The position numbers and the translations under genes were made by a program. A stretch of DNA of 64,000 bases. It comes from Bathymodiolus brooksi. Lineage: Eukaryota > Mollusca > Bivalvia > Mytilida > Modiolidae. Under the pieces are notes generated by a model. The model did not search any database. It was not told the DNA's origin and saw only the letters and a program-made list of their open reading frames with translations. Shown here in pieces: positions 21,001 to 36,000 of the stretch. The stretch lies in assembly GCA_963680875.1 (NCBI GenBank), contig OY804579.1, forward strand, positions 85,363,095-85,427,094. Direction: 5' to 3'. How positions within the stretch are numbered: the stretch's first letter is position 1; each line of letters starts with the position of its first letter.

Positions 21001-24000
21001 TTTAATTCTTGCTTTAAAAATGATTTAAGAAAAAAAAAGGATTTATTTGAAAAAAAATTCATTTTTCACAAAAATCTAGGGGGAAAATATGTTGCCATGG
21101 CAACCACGATAAAATGTGTCTCCAAAGTTATGAAATTTAAAATATACTCAACTAACATCATTTCCTGTAAATATTGAAGTAATATCTACAAGGATTTTAA
21201 CTACAGAGCAAAAACAAAAAAAATGCTAAATTTTGTGATATTTCTTCAAAACAATTCAGCATACAGGTAATATCTTGTGTATACAATTCAGCATGGTAAG
21301 GGTTAACAGATCGGGACGAAATGAGCAATGTTTGCAGACGACCTTCCAAAGATGCTTCATACCAAGTTTCGGTTCATTTGGCAATACGGTTTCAGAGGAT
21401 AATAATTTAAAAAATCAGCCAATCAGAAACAAGAATCGTCTGTGGCGGCCATGTTTGTAAACGGATCGGGATGAAATGAGCAATCCTTACAGAGGACCTT
21501 CCATAGATGCTTCCTACCAAGTTTTGTTTCATCTGACCAAGCGGTTTCAGAGGAGAAGATTTAAAAAAATCGGCCAATCAGAAACAAGAATTGCCTGTTG
21601 CAGCCATGTTTTTAATGGATCGGAACAAAATGAGCAAACATTATAGAGGACCTTCCATAGATGCTTCCTACCAAGTTTCAGTTCATTTGGCTAAAGGGTT
21701 TCAGAGGAGAAGATTAAAATGTGAAAAGTTAATGGACGACAGACGACGGACGCCAAGTGATGGCAAAAGTTCAGATTGCCTTCGGCAAGGTGAGCTAAAA
21801 ATGTTAAAATTACCTATAAATATAGACAAACTGCAGCTTTGAAGGTTGAGACAACACTATCACCAGTATAGCAGCGAGTCCAATAGGACAAGCTGTAATT
21901 CTAGTGATAATGTATGTAAAGACCTTCAAATCTGACATTATCGTTTTTATCTGTAATGATATAATGTGTTTGACTTCACACTGACTGATAATTTTCCGTA
22001 TCAGTGTCAGTACCTTGAAACTAACAATATCATTCAATAAGATCAAAGGAAAAATGTATAATTTACAGATATATTGATTGGTTGGTGCTTAACGCCACTT
22101 TCAACAACATTTCAGTTATATCATGGAGGTCAGTTTTATCGGTGGAGGAAACCGGAGTACCCGGAGAAAACCACCAACATGTCGCAAGTCACTGATAAAC
22201 TTTATCACATAATGCTATATCAAGTACACCTCACCTGAGCAGGGTTCGAACTCACAACGTTAGTGTTGAAAGGCATTGATTGCATACGTAGTTATACATC
22301 CAACAACCATACGATCACGACCACGATGGCCCCAGCAGATATATAGGGATATCAAGATAATAACAAATAATGAATTTATAATTTCACAAATGTTATTTTC
22401 CCTGTGCATGACATCATAAACAGATGATTTTGTTCATTACATATAATGGCAACAGTATTCTACAAATGGAAATTGCTGTTTGGAACATCACAAACAAGAT
22501 GTTGCACGCTACGTCGTGCTAAGAATACCCCCACTCGTTCATTTGTGTCAAATTTGTATATATCTCAACACTCATTACCAGAAAATGGATCACAAACTAA
22601 TCTGAAACATCGAGCTCTGCACAAATCATTATGAATCAGTACAAATCATTATAAACTGGCTGAAAAGTACACAACAGGGATTTGTGTAACCAAAAGCTAA
22701 AAAATTTTGTTATTACTACGTGAAAATTAAATACTTGTACTAACCTTGCTGAAAAATATAAAACATTAATAAAGAAGCTGGAACGGGAAGCAGAGTGTGA
22801 CAACAAAATGATCTGAGTAATGTATTGGTGTTGTAGATGAAGCTGAGATATCTGTTACAAAAGTTTTTATTACAGCAAACATGAAAAATTCTAAGTCGCA
22901 CTGCAAACAGGAAGTAGATGTGCGGTAAACCTGGAAAGGGGAGACACCGTACAAGTCACCATGCCAAAGCCATATATCAAATATAAAATCATTTCTTCCA
23001 GTAGAAGCTGAGATATCTGTTACGAAAATTTTCATTACGCAAACATGAAAAATTCTAAGTCACACGGTAAACAGGAAGTAGTTGTGCAGTAAACCTGGAA
23101 AGGGGAGACATGGTACAAGTCACCATGCAAAAGCCACATATCAAATATAAAATCATTTCTTCCAGTAGAAGCTGAGATATCTGTTACGAAAGTTTTCATT
23201 ACGGAAAACATGAAAAATTCTAAGTCGAGCGGTAAGCAGGAAGTAGATGTGCGGTAAGCCTGGAAAGGGGAGACACGGTACAAGTCACTATGCCAAAGTC
23301 ATGTATCAAAAATAAAACTAACAGACTGACAAGGTGATTGCAATATAGCCCCCTCTCTACGAGTGGGGGTATAATAAGAACATAATACTAGTAACAAATA
23401 ATAGATGAAGTAAATCATAATATATTGGTATGAAGTAATGTAAAGGTAACAAAATTATTATTATGGATTTCAAGATAATAGTGAAAAGCAATGGGATAAA
23501 TTTTTGATAAAATATGGAACTTTTTTTTATTATAATTTATTATAATTTATAACAAATCAAATACATAAACATTTTTTTTTAAATTCTATAATTAAAAAAA
23601 GATTTAAGTTATTATCTGTGAAACTTGAAGGAATAAATAACAAATCTTTTTTTAGCATTAATCACACTACTAATAATACAAAAAACTTAGTAGTTTTTAC
23701 CTCTAATTAAATGATATAACCTTTTTAATTTCTTTTATGCAAACTTCACAAATATGATCAAAAACTTTCCTCAGTACATTTGTATTACTTATAACTGATT
23801 TCACACTTTCTGTACAGCTAACAGAAATTACCTAAAAATATTCAAACTTGTTGGCATGCCGCATAAAACAAATTTGCATAATGGATCAAAATTCAATCTT
23901 TAAGCAATACATTTAAAGCGTGGGATATAAACCTCACCAGACGCATTTTCGTTTCCTCCTCCAATCTAGACTTTAAATCGCCATACATGTTGTCAAGGCC

Positions 24001-27000
24001 ACTCCGTGATGTCTGATATGTTTCACGTTCTACCTCAATATCTTGTTTGGCAGCCTAAGGACACAAAATGCATTGCAAAAGAGGTGTTTCTAACACAAAA
24101 ATGGGAAATTTGTTTGCATGGGAGCTGAAGAACAAACAGTTGTTAAATTCTATTAAATTTTAAACTTAATCTGTAAGTGAAACCGACTTCCACATAGAAA
24201 TTCCACAAAACTAGTTCTTTATTTTGAGTTCAAAGTTGACATCAGTTTAATCCACTTAACAATTCATAAACAATTCAAAATTATGTGGTCATATTGATAA
24301 ATATTGTGTTTGTGGTAAATAAAAAATAAGGAAGACTTTCATAAAAAAAAACCTGAATCTTTGAATAACTGGTTTAGTGATAATGCAAATTAAGTGAATA
24401 AAATCAACACTTTAATGACCTAATATGGGCCAAGGAAGATAAATTACTATTTTCATGAACACTTTAAAGATGTAACAACTGTTTGTTTTCATGGCAATAA
24501 CTTATTTACACCACTTCACTGACTAAAGCTTCACCTTGTCTAGTATATAAATTAATATAAGAAAGCAACGGGGTTTATTTCTGTGAGGAACATTTTAATA
24601 AATAATTATCTCCCTTTATTAAAAATAATAAAGGGAGATAATTTGTTGCAAAATTTTTTGTTTTGTTTTGTAAATATTGATTTGTTTTTGTTGTTGTTGT
24701 GGCCAATGGTTGGGAGGAGAGGGACAAATTGACTGTCACCTCTTGTTGATGTCAATAAACAAAATGTAAAACTTAAGTCTGTGAAATGTAGTGGTTATAA
24801 ATAACAACATTAAATACTCACACTTATGTTTCTCATTGATGCTGCCTAGCATGTAAAGAAGATATTTAAATCTTTCATACTTTTTCAGTTTTATATATAA
24901 TAAATAATTAAATTTCTCTGGACCACAGATTCAGATTTTTCACCCTAGTCTGACTTCTAAATATCCTTACTTATACAGAAATGAGCAAAAAGTATGCAGT
25001 TACTGTAATTTTTTACTATATAATTCACATAAAACCACAATTTTTCAAAACATTATTCCAGTCAGTTCTTGTGCGATTTTGATGAAATTTTTACCAACAA
25101 AAGTGAGCACGTAAGTAGTTTTCTGCAATTTTTTTTAAATATTTTTTGAAACACAGATTTGATATATTCATGATTTAAACACAAACTTAAATTATTTGTC
25201 TTCAAAAGTACTATCATTGTATTGTGTCTTTGACGTTTGTTTATCTTCCCATTGATTTCAAAGAATGTAGCAAAACCAAGTGAAACGTTCAATATATAAA
25301 TAGTGGATGTAGATCAAGCATCATTATAAAATCAATGCTAAGATCTCAGCTTAAATAGCACAGTGTTTTCTAAAGTATACATTAAAATAATAAGAATATT
25401 GTTTGCACTTGCAAGCTCATGTAAAATAATATATGTCTAAGGCTTATAGTTTTTACTGCAGACCATGACTATAAATTGTCAATGAAAAGATAATACTACT
25501 CACACTATTCATTAATATTTTTTAATTCATATTGTTTTCGGCTATGATATGAAAGAAAGATGGAGTATTCCTTTCTAACCTACCTCTAGCTGTTGTGTAT
25601 GTTCTTGTGTAATATTGTCTCTTTCACATTTTAATTGTTCATTTTCTTCCTGGATAGTAATGAAGTTATTCTTAGACATGGCTAAATCTTCCTTCATTAA
25701 AGCATTGGTCGTGGTGGCATCTTGTAATTTTTGTTGAAGATTTGTAACTGTGGCACTGTAAAAGAATAAGGTTGGATTATCTCCCTTAGCTAAATCTAAA
25801 AATGTAGGATTAGCTCCCTTAAATACCTATAATAATTTAAGTATTAGGGTTATGATGTTTAATGCCACTTTCAACAATATTTAAGTTATATCATGGCTGT
25901 CAGTTTTATTGGTGGAAGAAACAAGAGTCACAGGAGAAAGCCACTGACCTTCTGCAAGTCACTGACAAAATATATCACATAATGCTGTATCAAGTACACC
26001 CTGCCATGAGTAGGATTCAAACTCACAACTTTAGTGGTTATAGGCAATAACTGCATATATAGTTGTAAATCCAACTACCATACAATCACGACCACAACTT
26101 CTCCAATAAAACAATTTAAAGGTAGGAAAGGAATTAATTTTGCTAAAAAAAAAACATGTCTAAAGCATAGTATATGTAATTTTAATTAACTAATCATAAC
26201 AATTGATTAAATTGAAATACAAAAACCTTCCATTTTTTTTTAAATAGTTTGGCAGAGTAACATAAAAACAAAAATGCTAAATTGACATGATGAAATCTGC
26301 TTGAAATAAAACACACAAAGAACCAAAAAAAAAGTAAAATGCATGTGAAAATTTTAAGAAACTGATAATAGGACTTTATGTCAAAGTAAATTCCACAAAA
26401 AAAATGATATACTGTCAAACCTGTATTAAGAGGTCACCGTTGGGATAAGGAGAAAGTGGCCTTATAAGACAAGGTGACCTCTTAAAAAAGGTTCAATTCA
26501 TATGAAATTTTCTATGTCATGACAAGAAAAATGTGACCTCTAAATACATGTGACTACTAAATAGAGGTGACCACAAGGACAGGTTTGACAGTAGATAATA
26601 ACAATTCAAAATCATATACAGCCTGAAATAAATCATTTGTAACCCTGTTGCTACCAACAATTTTTGTTGTTGAAAATTGTATACTTGTTACTTGTTGAGG
26701 ATCTTACTTCAAATGTCTGTTGAGTTCTTCTAGATAATTTTTCTGATCAAGTATTGTTGCCATCTTTGAATCATTCTCTCTAAAAAAATATACACTAAAT
26801 TAGTCTCAGTAGTGTCTATCATACAGCAATAAATAAACGAGCATAACTTTATAAAATTACTATCACTGAGTCAATACCTCTGCTGGAGGACTATTAGTCG
26901 CAGAGGGTATCATCCATCCAGTAGTCAGTGCTTCTATATGAAAATTTATATTTTCATATTTCCCGCTTGCCATGAATGATTTATTATACCGAATGAAACC

Positions 27001-30000
27001 AAGAAAACACATACATGTAAAATACTGCTGGCAAACATATTTTAAGTCCATTGGAACGTTGTCTCAGACATTTAAAAACCACATCCACAACAATAAAGAG
27101 ATGCGTTCCGAATACCTCCGACGTTTTCCTGTCAAAGAACGATAAATCTGGCGGGAAAACCCGTGAGGCTTCCGAGCGGGTGGAATATGATTTTTGTCCT
27201 GTGTGATCACGTGTTCTGATTTTTACCCATTGTCCAATCAAATGAATCTATTTATGGTAATTAATATATGAGGTATAATAAACATTTCTATAATATTTTT
27301 GGCTTCTTATGTTTAACTGGTACAATGCCCAAGACCGAAAAATTCATTTTGTATGCAATTTTTTTTTTCATGTAGTAGTGGATGTATTGGTTTAAGAGCA
27401 ATGTTATGTATCAATAAATTCTAATGCAATAAATTAGGGGTTTTTCATGATACATTCTCTAATTCTTTGGCTGTTCTTCGTGTTTTTTACCGGTGAGAGA
27501 AAAATTTGTTCCATCAAGTGTGATTTTTTTGTTCTCGGTTTCTGATTGGATCTTTGAAAGGTCATGACCCAGACTTTTTAAAGATTTTAGTGCCTTTCAA
27601 ATACTTTCTTCAATTGTAATTTGTTATTAACTATTGTTTACTTCAAATGAAAAACAGTGTCATTTCAATATTTTGTTTTCTTCAAGCGACATCGTTATGA
27701 ATAGCATATTCATATCAACACTAAAATACGTCATCAAATGGAATGTGATGGGTTCCCCATGGGGTATTTAAAGTGCTATATTTTTAAAACGAAATAATTG
27801 ACGTATTAAAGAATTAGAGAAACAGAATATTTCTTTGTGAGCAGTTGATTATCGTATTTCTACAGTCTCGATAGTTAAACTTTAAAATTTCTCGCCAGAG
27901 GCTTGAAATTTTAAAATTTAACTATCTCGACTGTAGAAATACGATAATCAACTGCTCGCAAAGAAAGATTCTATATATCCATATCACAACATGATCCAAT
28001 ATTCATCAGTAATTTGGACATTTTTCCTTTGATTTAACAAATTGATATTGTCAGTATTAATGAGCTGAACAGGCTGATAAAGGAAATTATCAGTCATATA
28101 TAAAAACATAAAATACATCTTCTGTTATATTAAAATTTTAAAATAAATAAAATAAAAACACAAAAACCAATACAACCAAAATATTTCAAACCAAATTAGG
28201 CTAATGATGACCCGTAAAACTAGACATATCCGTAGTTTTAAATTTAAACAATCTGAAAAGATTAATTACTATAAATTTTGCAAATGAGTCCAAGATTCAA
28301 TTGGAAAGGTATCATTTTCAAGCAACTCTACAAAGTGGGTTGGTGTTAGGGCTATGGTGTCTAAAGACACTTTCAACAATATTTCAGTTATGATGGCAGT
28401 CAGTTTTATTGGTGAAGAAAACCAGAGTACCCAGAAAAAACCACAGACCTGTCTCAAGTCACTGACAAACTTTATCACATAAAGTTGTATCGAGTACACC
28501 TCACCATGAGCGGGATTCGATCTCACAACGTTATTGGTGATAAGTACTGATTGCACAGGTAGTTATAAATCCAACTACATGTACTATACGATCATGATCA
28601 CGATGGTTCCCTCTACAACGTGGTGAGTAACATTATTACAATTTTGTTTTCAATAGAATTCTAATTCAATGTTGCATTATAATGTATTTAACAAAGTGAC
28701 CAAACATTTATTTTTTGTAGAGCAATACCAATAAGTATATCAAAACTACTTTTTATTATACAGTTTAACATACCAACCTATCTTGATCTGGTGAAAAATC
28801 TTGTAATCTAGTATCTTTTAAATACAAACTAAAATCTATAACTCCAATCTACAAGTAATATTGACAGATAATACAGTTTGTTTTATAACAAATATTGCTA
28901 AAGTTGGCATTAAACACTAATAAATCAATCAATAAATCAATGTTTTATAACACTCTTTAACATGTAAAACTGATCCCAATCCATGTTCTATCTCATTGGT
29001 AACAAATACAGTGTTACCTGTCTAAACAGAACCTTGAATACAGTGATACCTGTCTAAACAGAACCTTGAAAAAAGTCCAAATGTAGGAAATCTTTGTTAA
29101 TTAAACCTGTATAAAGTGAAAACCTGGTTATTCCAAACATGTAAGCTGGTCCCAATGATGTTCAGTTTAGTCAGGATTAACAGTAATAAATTGATACAAT
29201 AATTCAACTGTTGTAGTATGAAAACAAGATATTTATAGAAAAAATCTTATGAAGATCCACTGCATCATCTTACTGTAAAAATGCAGTAGATGTATGTTTA
29301 ACGATTCAAGAAAACAATATTTATCTTATACCAATTTGAAAAATACAAATGTACATGTATGTGACATTTGTCTCTTATGGTTCCAGTACAAATGTGTTTT
29401 TCTTAGATAAAGTAAACTACCAGGTTGCTTATGAAATATCATTACTGACAAATGCCTTTAAAATATTATTACTGTAAAGAACTTCTCCCAAAAGAATACA
29501 TGTACTAACCATTACATATAAAGCCATTATCAATAATATTTTAGTCATATTATGTCAGTAAGTTTTATTTGTGGGGGAAAGCATACTGTGAAAACATTTT
29601 TAGTCGTTAAATACAAATATTCATTGGCACAATCAAACCATGAAACCAAGTCATCTTTGGAGAGAGATATCTTGTAATTACCCTACAAAATGTAATACAT
29701 ACTTTTTGATGAAATAATCAGGGCTTTTCCAGGAAAAAATACCTGGTAGGGTCGGAACGCCATTGATTTTTTTTTTATCTAGGTGGGGGGTGTAAAACGT
29801 ATTTCTTTTCTGGGGGTTGTTGTCAAATTTCTATTTAATTAATCGAGGTTGTCGGTATTTTTACCATTTCGGTATATTAAAATAGACCTACTTGCCGGCA
29901 AGTCGTGTCTGTTCCGCGATTTCGCTTCTTTTGCATGATTTTTAAGCCAAATTGTCTCCCTTTATCTTCCGAAATATTCTGAATGATATGCTATGTAAAA

Positions 30001-33000
30001 GATGGAGAAATACGAATGATGAACTGGTACCTGGTTCTTTTATTTTCGTTCCTGGGTTCCGAGATAAAAAGTACCTGTCGAAAACGAAACGTGGTCAAAT
30101 GGCACGATTTTTCAAAAAGTATTTATCCAAAAATAATAAACTATGCATATTATTAATCGTTGAGATATAAGCTTTAAAATGGTGTAACATTTATTTGACA
30201 GACATCTGATTTAAAAGAGTTATACGTGATCAAAACAATTATTTTGATACAAATTATCATCATTTCTGCCATTATCATCATTTCTGCCATTGAAAAATAC
30301 TGTCCTGCCACGATTTAGAGTATCAAATGTCAATATTTTTTTTAAAACTGTATATCAAATTAAAGCCTTTACCGGTAATCTCTTCTTTATTATGGAATTT
30401 ACATCATGAAAATATCTCATTACGTTCAAAAGTTATACCAATAAACATACTGAAAATGCCTGTCCTGGTTTTCCGCCATTGAAAAATACTGTCCTGCCAC
30501 GATTTAGGGTATCAAATGTCAATATTTTTTTTAAAAACTTTATATCAAATTAAAGCCTTTAATATCTTCTTTATTATGGAATTTACATCATGAAAATATC
30601 TCATTCCGTTCAAAAGTTATACCTATAAACGTACTGGAAAATACCTGTCCTGGTTTTAAACCCTCCCCCTCAAAAATAGATAAACAACACACTTTATAGG
30701 TCACACTTGTACTTGCATTACTGTCATTAAACAGTATTACAGATTTGATCAGTCTGTTTCAAATTTAATTTCTATTTTCTAGGTGGGGGTCATTTTAAGT
30801 ATTTATATTCATGTGGTGGTACCCCAAAAATAATTAAAATTCTGGTGGTAGTACCCCAAATTATTGACGAAGTTCTGACTCCCCAGGTATTTTTTCCTGG
30901 AAAAGCCCTTAGATAAAAAGGTCAATAATTTCTTAAAATATGGTCCAATCAAATTGGTGTAATGATTTCAGAATCTTCATATGCAAGCATGCAAAGTTTT
31001 GAGGAAATCCCATTTAAAATGTAAGACTTTCAATGGGGAAAGGGAACACATAATTATTTCTTAATAAATATAGACACACATATATATCAAATTATAGCTG
31101 TAAAATAGTATGATGTCACATACTGGCTGATCTAAATCTTCTTCTTTGATACACATGTTACAGTCAATGACATTGAGACCAACAAGTAGACCTGGTATAA
31201 CCATCCCCTCATCTTCAATCAACATGGCACCAGGCTCATAGAACTCACTATAAAAAACATAGAGAATTACACAAGTTATAGTCTGCATAGGTCAGCATAA
31301 TCTATTTAAAAAGTGTATAAAAAGATAGTTCTGGTCTGTGGGGAAAACAATTATCATGAAAACTGATATGTCATGTTAAAACATTTATAATGGGAGATAA
31401 CTCCTTGAAATTCTGCAGATACAGTGTTTCAAAAAAAATATTTTAAAAGCTTTCCAAAATGAAAGCATATGTATTAAATATTACCATGAACAGTATAAAA
31501 GACAAGTCATTTGTCTCTGAATGATTCAAATTTTATTACAAACTTTGTATTTCATATTAGTTTGCTATAAAGAAGGGAAATATATAACCTCTAATTCTAA
31601 ATTTCAATTATGAACAAAATTTATATAAAATTGCTATCACGATCAACCCAATGGGCCATTATCAATATTATTTTCTTTAAATATTGCTTTAAGCAAATTT
31701 ATAGCCAGTAACCAGGTTTAGTGGAGAAAGAAGTGGGATTTCTCAAAGAAAATCACCAAACATAGCTTAGTACCCAGTACACTTTCTCACATGAAGTATA
31801 TCAAATACACTGTGCAAATTTGAACTTGTTGGTGAAGGATTATGGCTATCACAGACAATCATTTACCTTACCCATCAGATCACTGTGAATCAGATATACA
31901 TATAAGAAAAAAAAAGAATGTTACAATATTCCAGAAAATAAATGACTTTGCATTGAGATTTCTGTATAGATATAATAACTACCATTACCTTAAGACTTCA
32001 TCTTTCTTTTCTATGAGTATTTTGAAATAATCAGCTAAAGTTTTCTGCATGAGTGCCAGCCTAAGCCATGCTCTAGCTCTACCTAAGGGTGTCCTGTATA
32101 AAATTGAAATTTTAAAAAACTACAGTCTTTGAATTTTTATCATATGAATTGTTGATTTTATTGAATGTACTTTAATGTAATTTAAGGTTGAGACTGACAC
32201 TAGTCACATGACTTTTAAGAATATTTAATAAAATGTGGTAATAATTATTAATTATGTTTGCAGTATTTCTTATGAGGTATTTTGCTTTTTGAATTTTCTA
32301 CATATGATTTGTGCAAGTTCTCAAATTAAACTGAAATACAAATTTAATACAGTAATTTCTTGGCAATAATACATTATATGTGTAAAATGCTATATGAAGC
32401 ATTTTGTCAAGGGAGGTAATCATGTCTCAAATGATATTAGAATATGATGAGTTTTGCATGTTTTTGTTAAATATTGAAGTTTTTAATATTATGACCCCAG
32501 ACTTTCCTTACACTTCTGAAAATGAAACAAAATGCACCATATTATATTTTTGCATGTTTTATTTTCATTTATTCAATGTCTTATTAAAAAAAGTGAAAAA
32601 TGTGGAAATTTTTCATGAAATTGACAAAAAAGGGTATATGTCAGGGTGTCTTTCTAAACCCCTAACTTTTTTTTTTGCCTGGAAACATATCTTTATTTTT
32701 TAATGATATGTAGCATGGATATAAGTAATGTGATATATCTTTTTAAAAAAAAAATTCATTGACACAATTTTTTTCTATTCCACCTTAAAATCAAATTTTT
32801 GGGGATTTCACCAAAGTCAGTTACAAGGCTATATTGCCAAAAAAGGGTAGCCATTTTGAAAAAAAAATGAAAAAATTATAAAAATTTATGTCTTAGATAT
32901 TCCAAAATATTCATTTATCATATTATACTCAGATAATTAAAAATAAATTATATACTATTTTTTTTGGGTACCTTAATGACACAGAGAAGTGAAAAAAATG

Positions 33001-36000
33001 ACATTTTTTTGGACTTCAGAGGGGGGTAACTCTTTTGGGGAATATTTTTAAAATAAGCCTGGAAACCTATTCTCAAATTTTGATATTTTGTTAGGTACAT
33101 CCCAAAGAACAATATATATGAAATTCAAACAAATTCATTGACTAGTTTTTTTTTTGGCCCATAGTGTCCTCTACCTTAAATGGAAATTCAGTCCTCACGA
33201 TGAGCACCGGTTCTCCAGCCCAAGACCAGTAAAACTTTGCTCGGACCAGTAATTTTTTCAGTTTTTATCTAGATATATATAAAAATAAATTCAAGAATTT
33301 GATTCGGACCAGTTAATTCATATTTTCATTTCAAGACCTAGAAATAAACTATTTTTCATTGCATAATACATTTCCCACTGAACAGCTGTACTTTCTAGAT
33401 AACTAGCTATAGTCAATATCAACTATCTATAGGTCTAATTGGTAAATTCTCCTTGAAAAAAATATTTTAAAAAGAATGTTTTTATCTCTATTAATCTGAA
33501 AAATATGTACTCACACTGGCTATTCAAGAGATCTATAATATATATTAATCAAGAAATCTGAAAATTTGAAAATCTAGCCAAAACAGTATAGGGTATTATT
33601 AAGACCTGATTTTACGAGGGCAACAAAAAAGAGGAAATTGGCAATCGGAAGTATTGAATAAACTATAACTAGAGGCTCCCAGGAGCCTGTATAGCTCACC
33701 TGGGTATAATAACAACATCAGTCAATAAAACTTGATAACTTCGGTAAAAAAAATTAACAATTGTAGCCTTCGTCATTTTTATAAATTTGATGAAAAAAGG
33801 GCAAGAACTCCAAGATGGGTAATCAGATTTACTTCAAAATTGCAGGTAAAAAAAAAAATTGATCGAAAGGTCGAACCGCCAGACACATTTTTGGAAGAGA
33901 ACCATCCAATGACTATTTCATCAAAATTTTGTTCTTATTGAGCAAATGGTTTCAGACAAAAAGATTTTTATGGGAATTTCCCATAGGGTCCTATGTTAAA
34001 TTAAGTTCGGCTGTGGCGGCCATCTTGGTCGGTGTTCTGAAATGCTGGACACAATTTTGGAAGAGGACCACCCAAGAATCATTTCAGCAAAGTTTGGTTG
34101 AGATTGGCTCTGTAGTTTCAGAGAGGAAGATTTTTTTAATTTCATCCCCCCTTTTTTTCTAATTTGCATAATCGGTCAAACTCGGTAAAAGTTTTAAGTT
34201 CATAAAAAATCCCGTAATATATGTTAAAAAGCTCATCATTATGCTTATACAGTTCAAATTTGGGCACTTTCTGGCTTAAAATAGAGCAGTTTTGGCCATT
34301 TGAAGAAATTTCTATTTTTAGTAATGGTGGCCATCTTGGATACAGGACGGTGCTGACGGACACAATTTTGAAAGGGGACCACCTAAGGATCATTTCAGCA
34401 AAGTTTGGTTGAGATTGGCTCAGTAGTTTCAGAGGAGAAGATTTTTTTTTAATTCCATCCCCCCTTTTTTCTAATTTGCATAATCGGTCAAAATCGGCAA
34501 AAGTTCAAAGTTCATAAAAAAATCTCATAATATATGTTAAAAAGCTCATCATTATGCTTATACAGTTCAAATTTTGGCACTTTCTGGCTTAAAATAGAGC
34601 AGTTTTGGCCATTTGAAGAAATTTCTATTTTTAGTAATGGTGGCCATCTTGGATACAGTACGGCGCTGACGGACACAATTTTGAAAGGGGACCACCTAAG
34701 GATCATTTCAGCAAAGTTTGGTTGAGATTGGCTCAATAGTTTCAGAGAAGATTTTTTTTTAATTTCATCCCCCCTTTTTTCTAATTTGCATAATCGGTTA
34801 AAATCAGTAAAAGTTCAAAGTTCTTTAAAAATCCCGTAATATATGTTAAAAAGCTCATCATTATGCTTATACAGTTCAAATTTGGGCACTTTCTGGCTTA
34901 AAATAGAGCAGTTTTGGCCATTTGAAGAAATTTCTATTTTTAGTAATGGTGGCCATCTTGGATACAGGACGGTGCTGACGGACACATTTTTGAAAGGGGA
35001 CCACCTAAGGATCATTTCAGCAAAGTTTGGTTGAGATTGGCTCAGTAGTTTCAGAGGAGAAGATATTTTTTTTTATTTCATCCCCCCTTTTTTCTAATTT
35101 GCATAATCGGTCAAAATCGGCAAAATTTCAAAGTTCATAAAAAATTCCGTAATATATGTTAAAAAGCTCATCATTATGCTTATACAGTTCAAATTTTGGC
35201 ACTTTCTGGCTTAAAATAGAGCAGTTTTGGCCATTTGAAGAAATTTCTATTTTTAGTAATGGTGGCCATCTTGGATACAGGACGGCGCTGAGGGACACAA
35301 TTTTGAAAGGGGACCACCTAAGGATCATTTCAGCAAAGTTTTGTTGAGATTGGCTCAGTAGTTTCAGAGGGGAAGATTTTTTTAATTTCATCCCCCCTTT
35401 TTTCTAATTTGCATAATCGGTCAAAATCGGTAAAAGTTCAAAGTTCATAAAAAATCCCGTAATATATGTTAAAAAGCTCATCATTATGCTTATACAGTTC
35501 AAATTTGAGCACTTTCTGGCTTAAAATAGAGCAGTTTTGGCCATTTGAAGAAATTTCTATTTTTAGTAATGGCGGCCATCTTGGATACAGGACGGCGCTG
35601 ACGGACACAATTTTAAAAGGGGACCACCTAAGGATCATTTCAGCAAAGTTTGGTTGAAATTGGCTCAGTAGTTTCAGAGGAGAAGATTTTTTTTAAATTT
35701 CATCCCCCCTTTTTTTTTATTTCATAATTGGTCAAAATCGGTAAAAGTTCAAAGTTCATAAAAAATCCCGTAATACAGTTGACTCTCATTGTCTCGAATT
35801 CGGTTGACTCGAATTTCCGGTTGAGTCGAATTTTTATCGAAGTCCCGAACTTCGTTGTGTATAAATATATATAATTTGACTCCTGTTGAGTCGAATTCGG
35901 ATGAGTCGAAATTTCAGTTGTCTCGAATAAAAGTTTTGGTCCCGAGATGTAGAAAGCCATATTATTTACCTTCGTTAAGTCAAATTTACCTGTCAAAACA

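Larger units (their letters stand above)
19446..21799 (+). mobile_element. CTAGAGGCTC element, copy 2, with internal tandem expansions
   Basis: Starts 'ctagaggctcagtgggctga' and ends 'cttcggcaaggtgagctaa'. The core has several ~160-bp units like copy 1 on both sides of a foreign block (about 20250-21300). That block holds a 148-bp tandem repeat (starts 20250, 20398, 20546) and a run of units with 'tatgttgccatggcaaccat'. The left hairpin AGGCTCA-TGAGCCT and right hairpin with loop TTC are intact in form. Internal ORFs are repeat-derived. Confidence 0.7.

Noticed and set aside
28269..28556. 95-codon - strand ORF
   Set aside because: It lies mostly in a SINE-A copy, and equivalent ORFs recur in other SINE copies.
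32404..32703. 99-codon + strand ORF rich in F, Y, M and K
   Set aside because: Composition follows the A/T-rich block, and there are no membrane-topology or domain cues beyond low complexity.
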